Below, piece after piece: positions 26,425-35,628 of a stretch of 64,000 nt of DNA (position 1 is the stretch's first letter; every line of letters starts with the position of its first letter). Made by a program: the position numbers and the translations under genes. Under the pieces are notes generated by a model, which was not told the origin of the DNA, ran no database searches, and worked only from the letters and a program-made list of their open reading frames with translations. The DNA is from Algirhabdus cladophorae (GTDB lineage Bacteria > Pseudomonadota > Alphaproteobacteria > Rhodobacterales > Rhodobacteraceae): assembly GCF_044772865.1 (NCBI RefSeq), contig NZ_CP173029.1, positions 1,240,001 to 1,304,000 on the forward strand, read 5' to 3'.

Positions 26425-27440
26425 GCGGCCCCCGTGGTGATACGTGCTAACTGATTAACTTTGGCCTTGGCGGCCCCACTGTCGATGCTTGTGCGGGCCA
26501 TTTCAACCCCGTCTTTAAGGGTGCTGGCGCGATCTGCCACGACCAAAGCCGCAGCGGCATTCAGCAGCACGGCGTCACGATAGGCGCCTGTTGCGCCGTC
26601 CAACAGGGCCGCAAAGGCCACGCCGTTTTCCTCGGGCGTGCCACCAAGGATGGCCTCAAATGGGTGTGGGGCCAGACCTGCATCTTCGGGATGAACCTCG
26701 TGGTCGGTGACCGTGCCATTGGCCAGCTCTGACACCCATGAGACGCCCGAAATTGCCAGTTCATCGGTGCCATCGCTGCCGTGGACCAGCCATGCAGCCT
26801 CGGACCCCAAATCCAGCAAAGTTTCGGCCATGGGGCGGATCAAATCACGCGAAAACGCACCGGTGAGTTGGCGTTTTACACCGGCAGGATTTGTTAGGGG
26901 GCCAAGGATGTTAAAGATCGTGCGCGTACCGAGTTCCGCGCGCGTCGGCATGACGTGGGCAATGGCCGGGTGGTGCATGGGGGCCATCATAAAGGCGATC
27001 CCAGCTTCGGCCAGAGCGGCCTCGACCACATCGACGCCGACCATGACGTTGATGCCCATCTGTCCTAACGCGTCTGCAGCGCCAGATTTCGAGCTAAGGT
27101 TGCGGTTGCCGTGTTTGGCCACAGTCACGCCCGCGCCTGCCACAACAAAGGCGGTTGCGGTTGAGATGTTCAGCGTGCCTTTGCCGTCGCCACCGGTGCC
27201 CACGATGTCCATGGCCCCGTCAGGTGCCTTCACTGCGTTGCATTTCGCCCGCATCACCGCAGCGGCCGCGGCATATTCATCCACCGTTTCGCCACGGGTG
27301 CGCAGAGCCATCAACAATCCGCCGATCTGGCTGGGGGTGGCATCGCCGTCAAACAAGATGCCAAAGGCGACCTCGGCCTGTGCACGGGTCAATGGCCCTT
27401 CGGCGGCGGCATGGATCAGAGGTTTGAGCGCGTCACTCAT
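26421..27440 (-). CDS. trpD: Anthranilate phosphoribosyltransferase
   Basis: The 339-residue enzyme transfers phosphoribosyl from PRPP to anthranilate. The PRPP-binding GTGGDG motif and the KHGNRNLSSKSGAADALG stretch are present. It overlaps trpG and trpC by four bases each. Confidence 0.97.
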   Translation of the reverse strand: MSDALKPLIHAAAEGPLTRAQAEVAFGILFDGDATPSQIGGLLMALRTRGETVDEYAAAAAVMRAKCNAVKAPDGAMDIVGTGGDGKGTLNISTATAFVVAGAGVTVAKHGNRNLSSKSGAADALGQMGINVMVGVDVVEAALAEAGIAFMMAPMHHPAIAHVMPTRAELGTRTIFNILGPLTNPAGVKRQLTGAFSRDLIRPMAETLLDLGSEAAWLVHGSDGTDELAISGVSWVSELANGTVTDHEVHPEDAGLAPHPFEAILGGTPEENGVAFAALLDGATGAYRDAVLLNAAAALVVADRASTLKDGVEMARTSIDSGAAKAKVNQLARITTGAA

Positions 27441-28018
27441 GCGGGCACCTTCATTTCGGTCAGGAAGTTTTTAAGTAAGGCATGGCCATGTTCGGAGGCA
27501 ATAGATTCAGGGTGAAACTGGACCCCGTGAATGGGCAGGTTGCGGTGTTGCAGACCCATAATCGTGCCATCCTCCAGTTCAGCGGTGATCTCGAGATCGT
27601 CAGATAACGTGGAGCGGTCTACAACCAATGAGTGATAGCGCGTGGCCTCAAACGGGCTGGGCAGTCCTTTGAACAGGCCTTTACCAGTATGCTTCATTTG
27701 GCCCATTTTACCGTGCACAATTTCATGGCAGCGCACGATGTCGCCGCCAAAGGTCTGGCCTATGGTCTGATGGCCCAAACAGACGCCCATCAAGGGTGTG
27801 CGGGTTTCCGCCGCTGCCTGTGTCAGCGCCAGACAAATACCCGACTGATCCGGGGTGCCGGGGCCGGGTGACAACAAAATCGCATCCGGCCGAAGGGCCA
27901 TGGCCTGCTGCACATCCAGCGCGTCGTTGCGCTTGACCAGAACGTCCGCGCCCAGTTCCCCTAGATAATGCACCAGATTGTAGGTAAAACTGTCGTAATT
28001 ATCGATCAACAGCAGCAT
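27437..28018 (-). CDS. trpG: Anthranilate synthase glutaminase subunit
   Basis: The 193-residue class I glutamine amidotransferase supplies ammonia to TrpE. The nucleophile Cys is in GVCLGHQ and the His-Glu pair in FHPESI. It may also serve aminodeoxychorismate synthase. It starts the trpGDC-moaC-moeA operon. A TATACT sequence at 28077-28082 (minus strand) could be its -10 box; no tryptophan-rich leader peptide was seen. trpE lies apart, beyond an opposite-strand gene. Confidence 0.95.
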   Translation of the reverse strand: MLLLIDNYDSFTYNLVHYLGELGADVLVKRNDALDVQQAMALRPDAILLSPGPGTPDQSGICLALTQAAAETRTPLMGVCLGHQTIGQTFGGDIVRCHEIVHGKMGQMKHTGKGLFKGLPSPFEATRYHSLVVDRSTLSDDLEITAELEDGTIMGLQHRNLPIHGVQFHPESIASEHGHALLKNFLTEMKVPA

Positions 28019-28156
28019 GTCTTTGCTCTTTCCTGCTTTGGCTTAAAAGAGGGCTACCACCACCCCCCTTGGTCAGAGTATAGATGTTCAGGGATGGCGC
28101 TTGGCGTCAAGGGCGTTAGCCCTATTGAAAAGGGTTTAAAGGACCGAATCTAGCCG

Positions 28157-29731
28157 GTGTTTAAAGGTTTTTTAGCGGGCAGTTTTTTAGGGGCATTGGT
28201 CTCGGCTTTGGCGGTTGTGCTGATGTCGGTGATTTCTGGACCCGTGGTTGCCCCGCCTGAGCCCCCCACAGATGCCGTGAATGAACCTGCTGGGACACCT
28301 GCGCCAAATGACCAAGCCTTGGCCACACCGCAGGAGACTTTGGCCCCCAGTTTGGGCGAGTCCGGGGCGATCCCGCAGCCGCAACCAGATGCAAATATGG
28401 GCGGTGATGTGGATACAGCGCCAGCGGCACGGCCGGCCACAGGCACCGTAGACGCCAATCCCAGCCAACCGCAAAGCCCGGATGCAAGCCAAGTGGCCAC
28501 AGTGCCCGATGTCGAGCCGATCTTGCCTAATCCGCAAGCCATGGCGCCAAAAGCCCCAGTGATTGAAGCGGCCCCAGCACCGGACACTGCGCCGGCGCTT
28601 TTGCCCCAGCCCGTGGCCCCCGTGACTGTGGATGTGGCCCCAAGTGAGGGCATTCAGACCGAACCACCTGTGCAGCCTGAGCAACCTTTGGTTGTTGCTG
28701 AGGCAGAGCCAAAGCCAGAGCCGGAGATGGTCTTGGCGGAAGAAGCCCCTGAGGTTGAAGCAGCACCAGAGGTGGTGGTGGCAGAAGAGGCGCCAGAACC
28801 GGAAGCAACCCCAGAGGTCGTTGTCGCCCAAGAGGTGCCAGCGCCAGAGGATACGTCAGAGGATATGGCAGAAGAGCCGGGGCCTGCTGCCCCAACTGAT
28901 GCCCAAGAGGAAACGCCAGCGCGGCCCAACAATCGATTAGCACTCAGCACGGAAACCGGTGGTTTGAAAGACCTTGCAACTGGTGTGCGGGTCAATCGCT
29001 TGGGCCAATCAGCGCCCGAGCCTGCGTCGGACCCTGAACAAAGCACCTCGACCGGGCCAGCTTTGGTCGAATTCGCCAGCGCCTTTGAAAACCCCGAGGC
29101 AAAGCCGTTGATGTCGGTGGTGTTGATCGACACAGGTAGTTCGGCCATTGGTCCCGAAGCCTTGCAGAGCTTTCCCTATCCTTTAACCTTTGCTGTTGAT
29201 GCCTCCGATCCGGCGGCAGCAGATCGGGCAGGCACCTATCGCAAGGCAGGCTTTGAAGTTGTCATGCTCAGCAATCTGCCCCGCGGTTCTGCGCCGTCCG
29301 ACGTAGAGGTTGCCCTAGAGGCCTATAAAACCGCTGTTCCCGAGGCGGTGGCCTTGTTGGAATTGGGGGAATCCGGGTTTCAATCCAGCCCGGCTGTGAT
29401 GTCACAAGCCGTAGCAAATCTGAAATCTACGGGCCATGGCTTGGTGACGGTCTCCAGTGGCCTGAACGGGGCGAGCCGTGTCGCCGATCGCGCCAGCGTG
29501 CCAAACACTGTGGTGTTTCGCGACCTCGACAGTGAGGGGCAAGACGCAACGATCATCCGCCGTTTTCTGGATCAGGCCGCATTCAAAGCCGGCCAAGAGG
29601 ATGGTGTGGTTTTGCTGGGCCGGCTGCAGCCCAATACTGTATCTGCGCTGATCCTATGGGGCGGCCTCGAGCGGGCCAAACGCGTGGCCCTTGCCCCTGT
29701 TTCCGCCATTTTAAAAGGTGATACGCCTTAA
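28157..29731 (+). CDS. Divergent polysaccharide deacetylase family protein
   Basis: The 524-residue protein has an N-terminal membrane segment (about 4-24). A long Pro/Ala/Glu-rich spacer (about 30-260) follows, with near-repeated blocks such as PEVVVAEEAPEPEA. The C-terminal domain (about 310-520) is of the divergent polysaccharide deacetylase type (YibQ-like). It would be anchored in the inner membrane with its catalytic domain in the periplasm; substrate is unknown. The start is GTG. The gene lies on the plus strand between trpE and trpG, which are both minus. Confidence 0.85.
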   Translation: MFKGFLAGSFLGALVSALAVVLMSVISGPVVAPPEPPTDAVNEPAGTPAPNDQALATPQETLAPSLGESGAIPQPQPDANMGGDVDTAPAARPATGTVDANPSQPQSPDASQVATVPDVEPILPNPQAMAPKAPVIEAAPAPDTAPALLPQPVAPVTVDVAPSEGIQTEPPVQPEQPLVVAEAEPKPEPEMVLAEEAPEVEAAPEVVVAEEAPEPEATPEVVVAQEVPAPEDTSEDMAEEPGPAAPTDAQEETPARPNNRLALSTETGGLKDLATGVRVNRLGQSAPEPASDPEQSTSTGPALVEFASAFENPEAKPLMSVVLIDTGSSAIGPEALQSFPYPLTFAVDASDPAAADRAGTYRKAGFEVVMLSNLPRGSAPSDVEVALEAYKTAVPEAVALLELGESGFQSSPAVMSQAVANLKSTGHGLVTVSSGLNGASRVADRASVPNTVVFRDLDSEGQDATIIRRFLDQAAFKAGQEDGVVLLGRLQPNTVSALILWGGLERAKRVALAPVSAILKGDTP

Positions 29732-29740
29732 ACGACTGGC

Positions 29741-31249
29741 TTAGTTGCCAGCCGGATCAAAGCGCGCGGCATCCCGTGCAGCCTTGCGGATCGCGTTGGA
29801 TTTATGCACGGTCTCTTGATATTCAGCCTCGGGATCGCTGTCGTAGACGACGCCACCACCGGCCTGAATATAGAGCTTTTCATCCTTTAACACAGCGGTG
29901 CGCAGGGCGATGCACATATCCATGTCACCATTGGCTGCGAAATAACCGCAGCCGCCCCCGTAGACGCCGCGCTTTTCTGGTTCCAGCTCGTCGATGATTT
30001 CCATGGCGCGCACTTTGGGTGCACCGGAGACAGTGCCTGCGGGCATGCCCGCGAAAAACGCACTCAGCGCGTCTTGGTCATCGGCCAATTCGCCCACCAC
30101 GTTGGACACGATGTGCATCACATGGCTATAGCGTTCGATGATGAATTGTTCCGTGGGTTTCACGGTGCCAATTTTCGATACGCGACCTGTATCATTGCGC
30201 CCCAGATCCAGCAGCATCAGATGCTCGGCCAGTTCCTTTTTATCGGCCAGCAGATCGGCCTCAAGCGCGCGATCTTCTGCTTCGTCCTTGCCACGGGGAC
30301 GGGTGCCCGCGATGGGCCTGATCGTGACCTCATTGCCAAAAACGCGCACAAGGATTTCGGGACTGGCCCCGATGACCTGAAAACCGCCGAAATTGAAGTA
30401 GAACATAAACGGCGAGGGGTTGGTGCGCCGCAAACTGCGATACAGAGCAAACGGCGGATGTTTGAAACTCTGGGTCCAGCGTTGCGAGGGAACCACTTGA
30501 AAGATGTCGCCTGCGCGAATGTAATCTTTCGCTTTTTCAACGGCTTGCAGGTAGGCGGGTTTCGAGAAGTTAGACACAGGCGGCGTGTCAGGCTCTTCGT
30601 CGCCCAAGGCGCGGCTTTCACTGGGCATGGCCCGCTCCAGATCGCGCAGGGCGTCGCTGACGCGTTCGGCGGCTTGGGCATAGGCCGCTTTTGCCGACAG
30701 GCCCGAGGTGACCCAGGCGGGCGAGACGATGATCACATCGCCTTTGACCCCGTCAAGAACCGCAACCACCGTGGGGCGCAGGAACATGCCATCGGGCAGG
30801 CCCAATGGATCGGGGTTCACGTCTGGCAAATGTTCGATCAAGCGCACCGTGTCGTAGCCCAAATAGCCAAACAGCCCCGCCGCAGCCGCAGGCAGATCCA
30901 AGGGCATATCAATGCGGCTTTCGGCGATCAGATCGCGCAGGCTTTGTAGCGGATCCGCCTTCTGTGCCACAAAGGCATCAGGATCAAAGCGCGCGGTGCG
31001 ATTAACTTCGGCCAAGGTGCCATTGCAGCGCCAGATCACATCGGGTTTGAAGCCGACCATGGAATATCGCCCGCGGACCTCGCCACCGGTCACAGATTCC
31101 AAGACAAAGCTGTCTTTGCCCGCCTCTGACAGCTTGAGCATCAAAGAGACTGGCGTGTCCAAATCCGCCGCGATACGGCTATAGACCAGTTGGTTCTTGC
31201 CCGCCTCATATCCGGCGGCAAAGGTTGCAAAGTCAGGTGTCAGGGCCAT
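29741..31249 (-). CDS. trpE: Anthranilate synthase component I
   Basis: The 502-residue enzyme converts chorismate to anthranilate with TrpG. The C-terminal chorismate-binding blocks RPIAGTRPRG, LGRNDTGRV, SGAPKVRAM and GGCGYFAANG are present. The N-terminal LLKLSE-type element that binds feedback tryptophan is also visible (SLMLKLSEAG). It starts six bases after the PpiD-like gene stop. It ends tail-to-tail with the deacetylase gene. Confidence 0.97.
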   Translation of the reverse strand: MALTPDFATFAAGYEAGKNQLVYSRIAADLDTPVSLMLKLSEAGKDSFVLESVTGGEVRGRYSMVGFKPDVIWRCNGTLAEVNRTARFDPDAFVAQKADPLQSLRDLIAESRIDMPLDLPAAAAGLFGYLGYDTVRLIEHLPDVNPDPLGLPDGMFLRPTVVAVLDGVKGDVIIVSPAWVTSGLSAKAAYAQAAERVSDALRDLERAMPSESRALGDEEPDTPPVSNFSKPAYLQAVEKAKDYIRAGDIFQVVPSQRWTQSFKHPPFALYRSLRRTNPSPFMFYFNFGGFQVIGASPEILVRVFGNEVTIRPIAGTRPRGKDEAEDRALEADLLADKKELAEHLMLLDLGRNDTGRVSKIGTVKPTEQFIIERYSHVMHIVSNVVGELADDQDALSAFFAGMPAGTVSGAPKVRAMEIIDELEPEKRGVYGGGCGYFAANGDMDMCIALRTAVLKDEKLYIQAGGGVVYDSDPEAEYQETVHKSNAIRKAARDAARFDPAGN

Positions 31250-31255
31250 CAGCGA

Positions 31256-33097
31256 TCACTGGAAATTCAAGTGCACGGCATCAAGGGCCGTTTGATTGAT
31301 ACGGATGTCCTCGCGGGTTTGGATCCCGTTCGAGAAGGCTTGCAAGATGTCTTGCGCCAGATCCTGACTGGCCCCACCAACAATGGCGTTGCGCAGGGCA
31401 AGGATCTCGTTGTTGGTCTCGTCTGGGGGCAAAATATCAAGGATATGCACCAGCACCAGTTGATCGTTCTCAGTGACGATACGGGCCTCGTTCTGCTCCA
31501 TTTCAAAGACTTCGCTCATCAGATTAATCGGTGTGCCGGGGATAACATCGTCACGGGTCATATCTTGTTCAATCGTCGCGGTGAGGCCAAGGCTGGCCAT
31601 ATCGACGCCGTTTTCCAACGGCGCGATCAGGCCCTCGGCCACGTCAGCGATCCGCGCGAGGGTCTCGGAGTCTTGCCATGCAGCACTTACGGCATCGCGC
31701 ACGTCGTCCAAAGGTTCCAGTGCCGGGGGCACAACGTCGTCTAACCGCAGGGCAAAGATGCCACCATCGTCCAGTTCGATCAACTCGGGAAAGTCATCGG
31801 TTGTTGCCGCAAGGGCTGCCTGACGGAAGGCTGCATAGCTGGCCAGAGGGGCCTCAAAGTCTGCATGCCAGTCCATCTGTTGGAGCGTCATGTCGGTCTC
31901 GTCCGTGACCTCTTCCAAGGTGGCACCACCCGCCAGCAGATCGTCTACTTCGCGGCTTAGGTTGTTGATCTGGCGGCGCGCCATGTCGCCTGCAATTTCG
32001 CGGGTCAGGTCCGTACGGGCGTCTTCAAGCGTCACGTTTTGGGCCAACAGAACCGCATTCATCCGGTAAAGGGCAGGCCCCAAGTCCGAGGGCAGGGGGC
32101 CAACCACGCCGGGATCTTCAAGGGCAAATATCGCGTCACCCGCTGCCCCAAGATCGGCTTGGGTCATGTCGCCCATATCGATGTCGGCCAAGTCCAAACC
32201 GCGTTCAGTGACCAGCGCCTCAAACGTCAGCTCGCCTGCGTCCAACCGGTCTTTTGCTGCTTGTGCTGTCGCCTCATCATTCAACACCAAGCGTTCGACC
32301 AAACGGCGTTCGGGTTGCACAAATTCGTCGATCCGGTCTTGGTACAGCTCGGCCAGATCTTCGTCGGCTACGTCAATTTGATCCAATAGATCCTCAGGGA
32401 CCAGAACGGCAATCGTCAGTTTCTTGATCTCGGGCGTGGTAAAGGCCTCAGGGTTTGCTGTGTGATATTCCGTCAGATCAGCCTCGCTGGGGGTGCCAAC
32501 AGGCTGTGCCAACAGGCTGGCATCCAGCGGGGCCCAGATGAAATTACGCCGCGCGCCAAGGTAGTTAAACAAAGTGTTCTCATATGTGGGAACTGTTGCG
32601 AAACCTGCACCAACGGCACCTTGCAGCAGCGTACGCGTTGCATCTTCGCGGATCTGCGCCTCAAACGCTTTGATGCTAAGGCCCGAGCGACGCAGGGTCT
32701 CATCATAGGCCTCGCGGTCAAAGTTCCCGTCAAGACCGCGGAAGGCGGGCACATCCAGCACGCGGCTGCGCACCTCGGCGTCGCCCACTGACATGCCCAA
32801 ACGTTCGGTTTCTGCATCCAACGCACGGCTGGTGACCAAACGGCCCAGAACAGTGCGATCAATGCCGATGGCCTGCGCCGTTGCAAAAGGAATGGGTTGA
32901 CCGGTTTGTGCAGACAAGGCGCGGATCTCGTTTTGCAGATCGCGTGCGTAGCGTTCCACTGTGATATCTTTCGAGCCGACGCTGCCGATGGTGCGGATGT
33001 TGTTGCCAAACCCACCAGACGAAAAGCCCATCAATCCGACAATCAAAAGACCCAGAATGATCCAGACAAAAATGTTGCCGCCTTTGAGTTTGAACAT
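31256..33097 (-). CDS. PpiD-like periplasmic peptidyl-prolyl isomerase
   Basis: The 613-residue protein has one N-terminal membrane anchor (about 9-30). A SurA-like chaperone domain comes next (GRLVTSRALDAETERLGMSV region), then a parvulin-like central region and a long C-terminal tail. It helps fold secreted proteins as they leave the Sec channel. It is directly upstream of trpE, an arrangement seen in related bacteria. Parvulin active-site residues are weakly conserved, so the enzyme activity may be low. Confidence 0.88.
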   Translation of the reverse strand: MFKLKGGNIFVWIILGLLIVGLMGFSSGGFGNNIRTIGSVGSKDITVERYARDLQNEIRALSAQTGQPIPFATAQAIGIDRTVLGRLVTSRALDAETERLGMSVGDAEVRSRVLDVPAFRGLDGNFDREAYDETLRRSGLSIKAFEAQIREDATRTLLQGAVGAGFATVPTYENTLFNYLGARRNFIWAPLDASLLAQPVGTPSEADLTEYHTANPEAFTTPEIKKLTIAVLVPEDLLDQIDVADEDLAELYQDRIDEFVQPERRLVERLVLNDEATAQAAKDRLDAGELTFEALVTERGLDLADIDMGDMTQADLGAAGDAIFALEDPGVVGPLPSDLGPALYRMNAVLLAQNVTLEDARTDLTREIAGDMARRQINNLSREVDDLLAGGATLEEVTDETDMTLQQMDWHADFEAPLASYAAFRQAALAATTDDFPELIELDDGGIFALRLDDVVPPALEPLDDVRDAVSAAWQDSETLARIADVAEGLIAPLENGVDMASLGLTATIEQDMTRDDVIPGTPINLMSEVFEMEQNEARIVTENDQLVLVHILDILPPDETNNEILALRNAIVGGASQDLAQDILQAFSNGIQTREDIRINQTALDAVHLNFQ

Positions 33098-33119
33098 CGT
33101 CCCGTTCCCGCCTTGTCTG

Positions 33120-33147
33120 TCTTATCTGATCAGTCTTATCTGGTCAG
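33120..33147. repeat. 14-bp tandem repeat upstream of the PpiD-like gene
   Basis: TCTTATCTGATCAG at 33120-33133 is followed at once by TCTTATCTGGTCAG, one base different. The repeat lies 22 bases before the PpiD-like start codon, where the promoter or 5' UTR would be. Confidence 0.7.
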
Positions 33148-33172
33148 TCTTTTTGCGTCATGTCGGACAGGT

Positions 33173-34372
33173 TTAGGCTGGATTGTGAGGGGGGGCAAGA
33201 CCTGCAAGACGCGCAAACAAGGTGTTGATCCCGTCGCGATCAATATTGGCAAAAGCGATCCGCAATTGGCCTGCGCCAGCAGGGTCGCCGTCTGGTTGAA
33301 ACATTGTGCCCGGCAGGACCAAAACACCGGCCTCGCGCACCAACCAAGGGGCCAGTTGATCCGATGGCAGATCAAAGGGATGGGCGACATAGGCAAAATA
33401 CGCGCCAACGCCCAGCAGCGACCAACCTTTGGCAGCCAGCGGGCCAAACCCTTCTTCGATCGCGGCGCGGCGGTCAAGAATTTCCAAGCGTTCTCCGGCC
33501 AGCCAATCGCTTAGGTTTTGCATGCCCCAAAGCGCTGCGCGCTGACCCAGCTGATTTGGGCAAATTGCAACTGTGTCGAGGAACTTTTCGGCCTCGGCCA
33601 AAAGGCTGGGGCTGGTAACAACTGCGCCCACTCGATGCCCCGTCAGGCGGTAGGCCTTGGAAAAGGAATAAAGCTGCACCACTGTTTCGTCCCAGCCGTC
33701 TTGTTGCAACAGCGAATGCGGCGCGCCGGTTCGGCTGTCAAAATCGCGGTAAGTCTCGTCAATGATCAGCTTGATCCCATGGCTGCGCGCCAACTGATAA
33801 AAGGCCAAAACCAAATCTGCAGGATATTCAACACCTGCCGGATTGTTCGGCGTGACCAATGCAATGGCGCGAGTCTTGGGTGTGATCAGAGCCGCACACT
33901 CCTCGACCGAAGGCAACAATCCAGCGCCACAGGGCAAAGGCACGGAGGCTATGCCAGACATGTCCAACCACATTTTATGATTGAAATAATAAGGGGTTGG
34001 CAGAATAACTTCATCCCCTTCGTTGGCGATGGCTGTAATCACCGCGCTAAAGGCCTGATTGCAGCCGGAAGTGATCGCCACTTGGTCGGGGGACAGGCTC
34101 GCCTCATATCCCGCGCTAAACTGTGCGGCAACTTCGGCGCGCAGTTCTGGCAAGCCCAAGACGGGGCCATAAAGATGCGTCGCATCATCTTCTAAAATCA
34201 TCTGCGCCATGGCTGCCCGCATCGCAGGCGGGGGCGGATCAACCGGGGCCGCTTGGCTTACATTGATCAGGGGCTTGGTCTCAGAAAACACCACCCCGTC
34301 CAACCAGCGCCGCGCCTCCATTACTGGGGGGGCAAACGTCGTTTGGGTGCGAGAAAGGCTCATGAGCGGCAC
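33173..34372 (-). CDS. Class I/II pyridoxal-phosphate aminotransferase
   Basis: The 399-residue fold type I aminotransferase has the PLP lysine in SFSKAYRLTGHR, the NNPAGVEYP motif and IDETYRDF. Substrate is not clear; aspartate or aromatic amino acids are likely. An alternative ATG at 34363 (MSLSRTQ) is as plausible as the first. It precedes the PpiD-like/trpE genes by 75 bases. Confidence 0.88.
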   Translation of the reverse strand: MPLMSLSRTQTTFAPPVMEARRWLDGVVFSETKPLINVSQAAPVDPPPPAMRAAMAQMILEDDATHLYGPVLGLPELRAEVAAQFSAGYEASLSPDQVAITSGCNQAFSAVITAIANEGDEVILPTPYYFNHKMWLDMSGIASVPLPCGAGLLPSVEECAALITPKTRAIALVTPNNPAGVEYPADLVLAFYQLARSHGIKLIIDETYRDFDSRTGAPHSLLQQDGWDETVVQLYSFSKAYRLTGHRVGAVVTSPSLLAEAEKFLDTVAICPNQLGQRAALWGMQNLSDWLAGERLEILDRRAAIEEGFGPLAAKGWSLLGVGAYFAYVAHPFDLPSDQLAPWLVREAGVLVLPGTMFQPDGDPAGAGQLRIAFANIDRDGINTLFARLAGLAPPHNPA

Positions 34373-34376
34373 ATCC

Positions 34377-34398
34377 TGTTTCTTTTTTCCCTAAATAC
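34377..34398. repeat. Copy of an intergenic repeat (GTATTTAGGG-A6-type)
   Basis: The segment matches 44451-44473 except for one missing C: T-G-T-T-T-C, six T, C-run, TAAATAC. It lies between the aminotransferase and the xanthine phosphoribosyltransferase genes. Two copies in a 64-kb window suggest a dispersed intergenic element. Confidence 0.6.
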
Positions 34399-34413
34399 AC
34401 AAATCCTTACGGA

Positions 34414-34914
34414 TCAAGTCCCGCGATACGGCTCGACATATTGTAGTGCCATATCCCACGGGAAGAAAATCCACGTGTCCTGACTGACGCCAGTAATGAA
34501 GGTATCAACCATCGGCTCGCCCTTAGGTTTGGCATAGACCGTGGCATAATGGGCGTTGGGATACATCTGGCGCACCAATTCTAAGGTTTTGCCGCTGTCC
34601 ACCAGATCATCAAGGATCAGCACGCCGGTGCCGTCGCCCATAAGCTGGGCATCGGGGCTTTTTAAAACTGATGCCGCGGATTGGCTTTGGTTGTCGTAGC
34701 TTTTGACACTGATGGTATCAACTGTGCGCACATCCAACTCGCGTGCTACGATCATGGCTGGGGCCATACCGCCACGGGTGATCGCGACAATCGCCTTCCA
34801 CGCGCCATTATCCGGACCTTTGCCATCCAACCGCCACGCCAGTGCGCGGCTGTCGCGATGGATTTGATCCCAGCTGATGTGGAACCCTTTCTCGTGGGGC
34901 AAACGGTCGGTCAT
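34414..34914 (-). CDS. gpt: Xanthine phosphoribosyltransferase
   Basis: The 166-residue type I phosphoribosyltransferase salvages xanthine and guanine. The PRPP motif is VLILDDLVDSGKTL, and the TRGGMAPAM and PWDMALQY blocks fit Gpt. The ATG at 34914 (MTDRLPHEKGF) is chosen over one seven codons upstream. It lies about 90 bases after the LysE gene on the same strand. Confidence 0.93.
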   Translation of the reverse strand: MTDRLPHEKGFHISWDQIHRDSRALAWRLDGKGPDNGAWKAIVAITRGGMAPAMIVARELDVRTVDTISVKSYDNQSQSAASVLKSPDAQLMGDGTGVLILDDLVDSGKTLELVRQMYPNAHYATVYAKPKGEPMVDTFITGVSQDTWIFFPWDMALQYVEPYRGT

Positions 34915-35007
34915 GTAGTGGTCCTTTTGTAACACAACGTCATTGACGAATTTTTATAACGGCGCGGGGGCACTCGCAATCCCCAACCTCCCCTAAGCCT
35001 GAAGCGG

Positions 35008-35628
35008 TCAGGAGGAATGCGACGCCAGCAACCGAACGCCCAAAGCCCCCATAATGACAGCCGCGCTGCGATCCAAAACAGCCTTCGCTTTGAGGAATGT
35101 TGCACGGGCCGGCGCTGTAGATAATGCAAAGGCCAAACCTGCATAGGCGACGACCTCGATGACAAAGTGATTGGCCACGATCAAAAGACTGTCGGTTACG
35201 CTTAATCCAGCGGGAAAGATCACGGCGATCACGGCGCCAGCAAACAAAACCGACTTGGGGTTCGCCAAATTGACCAACATCCCAGATGTAAATGCCTTGT
35301 GCGTCACGGCTGTCTCGGTGACGTTCAAAGGTGTGTCCGCCCCGCGCCACATGCCGTAAGCGAGATACAATAAATACACAGCACCCCCCAACTTCAACGC
35401 CCCGTAAAGCCATGGGATCACCGTAAACAAGGCCGCCAACCCCATCAGAGCCGCCGCCGTCCACACTGCGGCCATCGTGGCAAGGCCTAAACCGGTTTTT
35501 AAACCCGCTTGTCTGCCATGGATCAGAGCCGTGCGGGTGGCCACAAGAAAGGCAGGGCCGGGGCTTGCCAAGGCCGCCAGCAAGGTCGCGTTAAAGGCTA
35601 CAATTTGAACCCAGCTTAAATCGCTCAC
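35008..35628 (-). CDS. LysE-family amino acid exporter
   Basis: The 206-residue inner-membrane protein has about six helices and the family block ASPGPAFLVATRTALIHGRQAGL near residues 17-39. Proteins of this family export amino acids or related molecules; the substrate is unknown. The start is GTG and overlaps the fabI stop (GTGA), so it is co-translated with fabI. Confidence 0.92.
   Translation of the reverse strand: MSDLSWVQIVAFNATLLAALASPGPAFLVATRTALIHGRQAGLKTGLGLATMAAVWTAAALMGLAALFTVIPWLYGALKLGGAVYLLYLAYGMWRGADTPLNVTETAVTHKAFTSGMLVNLANPKSVLFAGAVIAVIFPAGLSVTDSLLIVANHFVIEVVAYAGLAFALSTAPARATFLKAKAVLDRSAAVIMGALGVRLLASHSS

Noticed and set aside
28019..28156. Tryptophan attenuator before trpG
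   Set aside because: No short frame with Trp codons and no terminator with T-run is visible on the minus strand.
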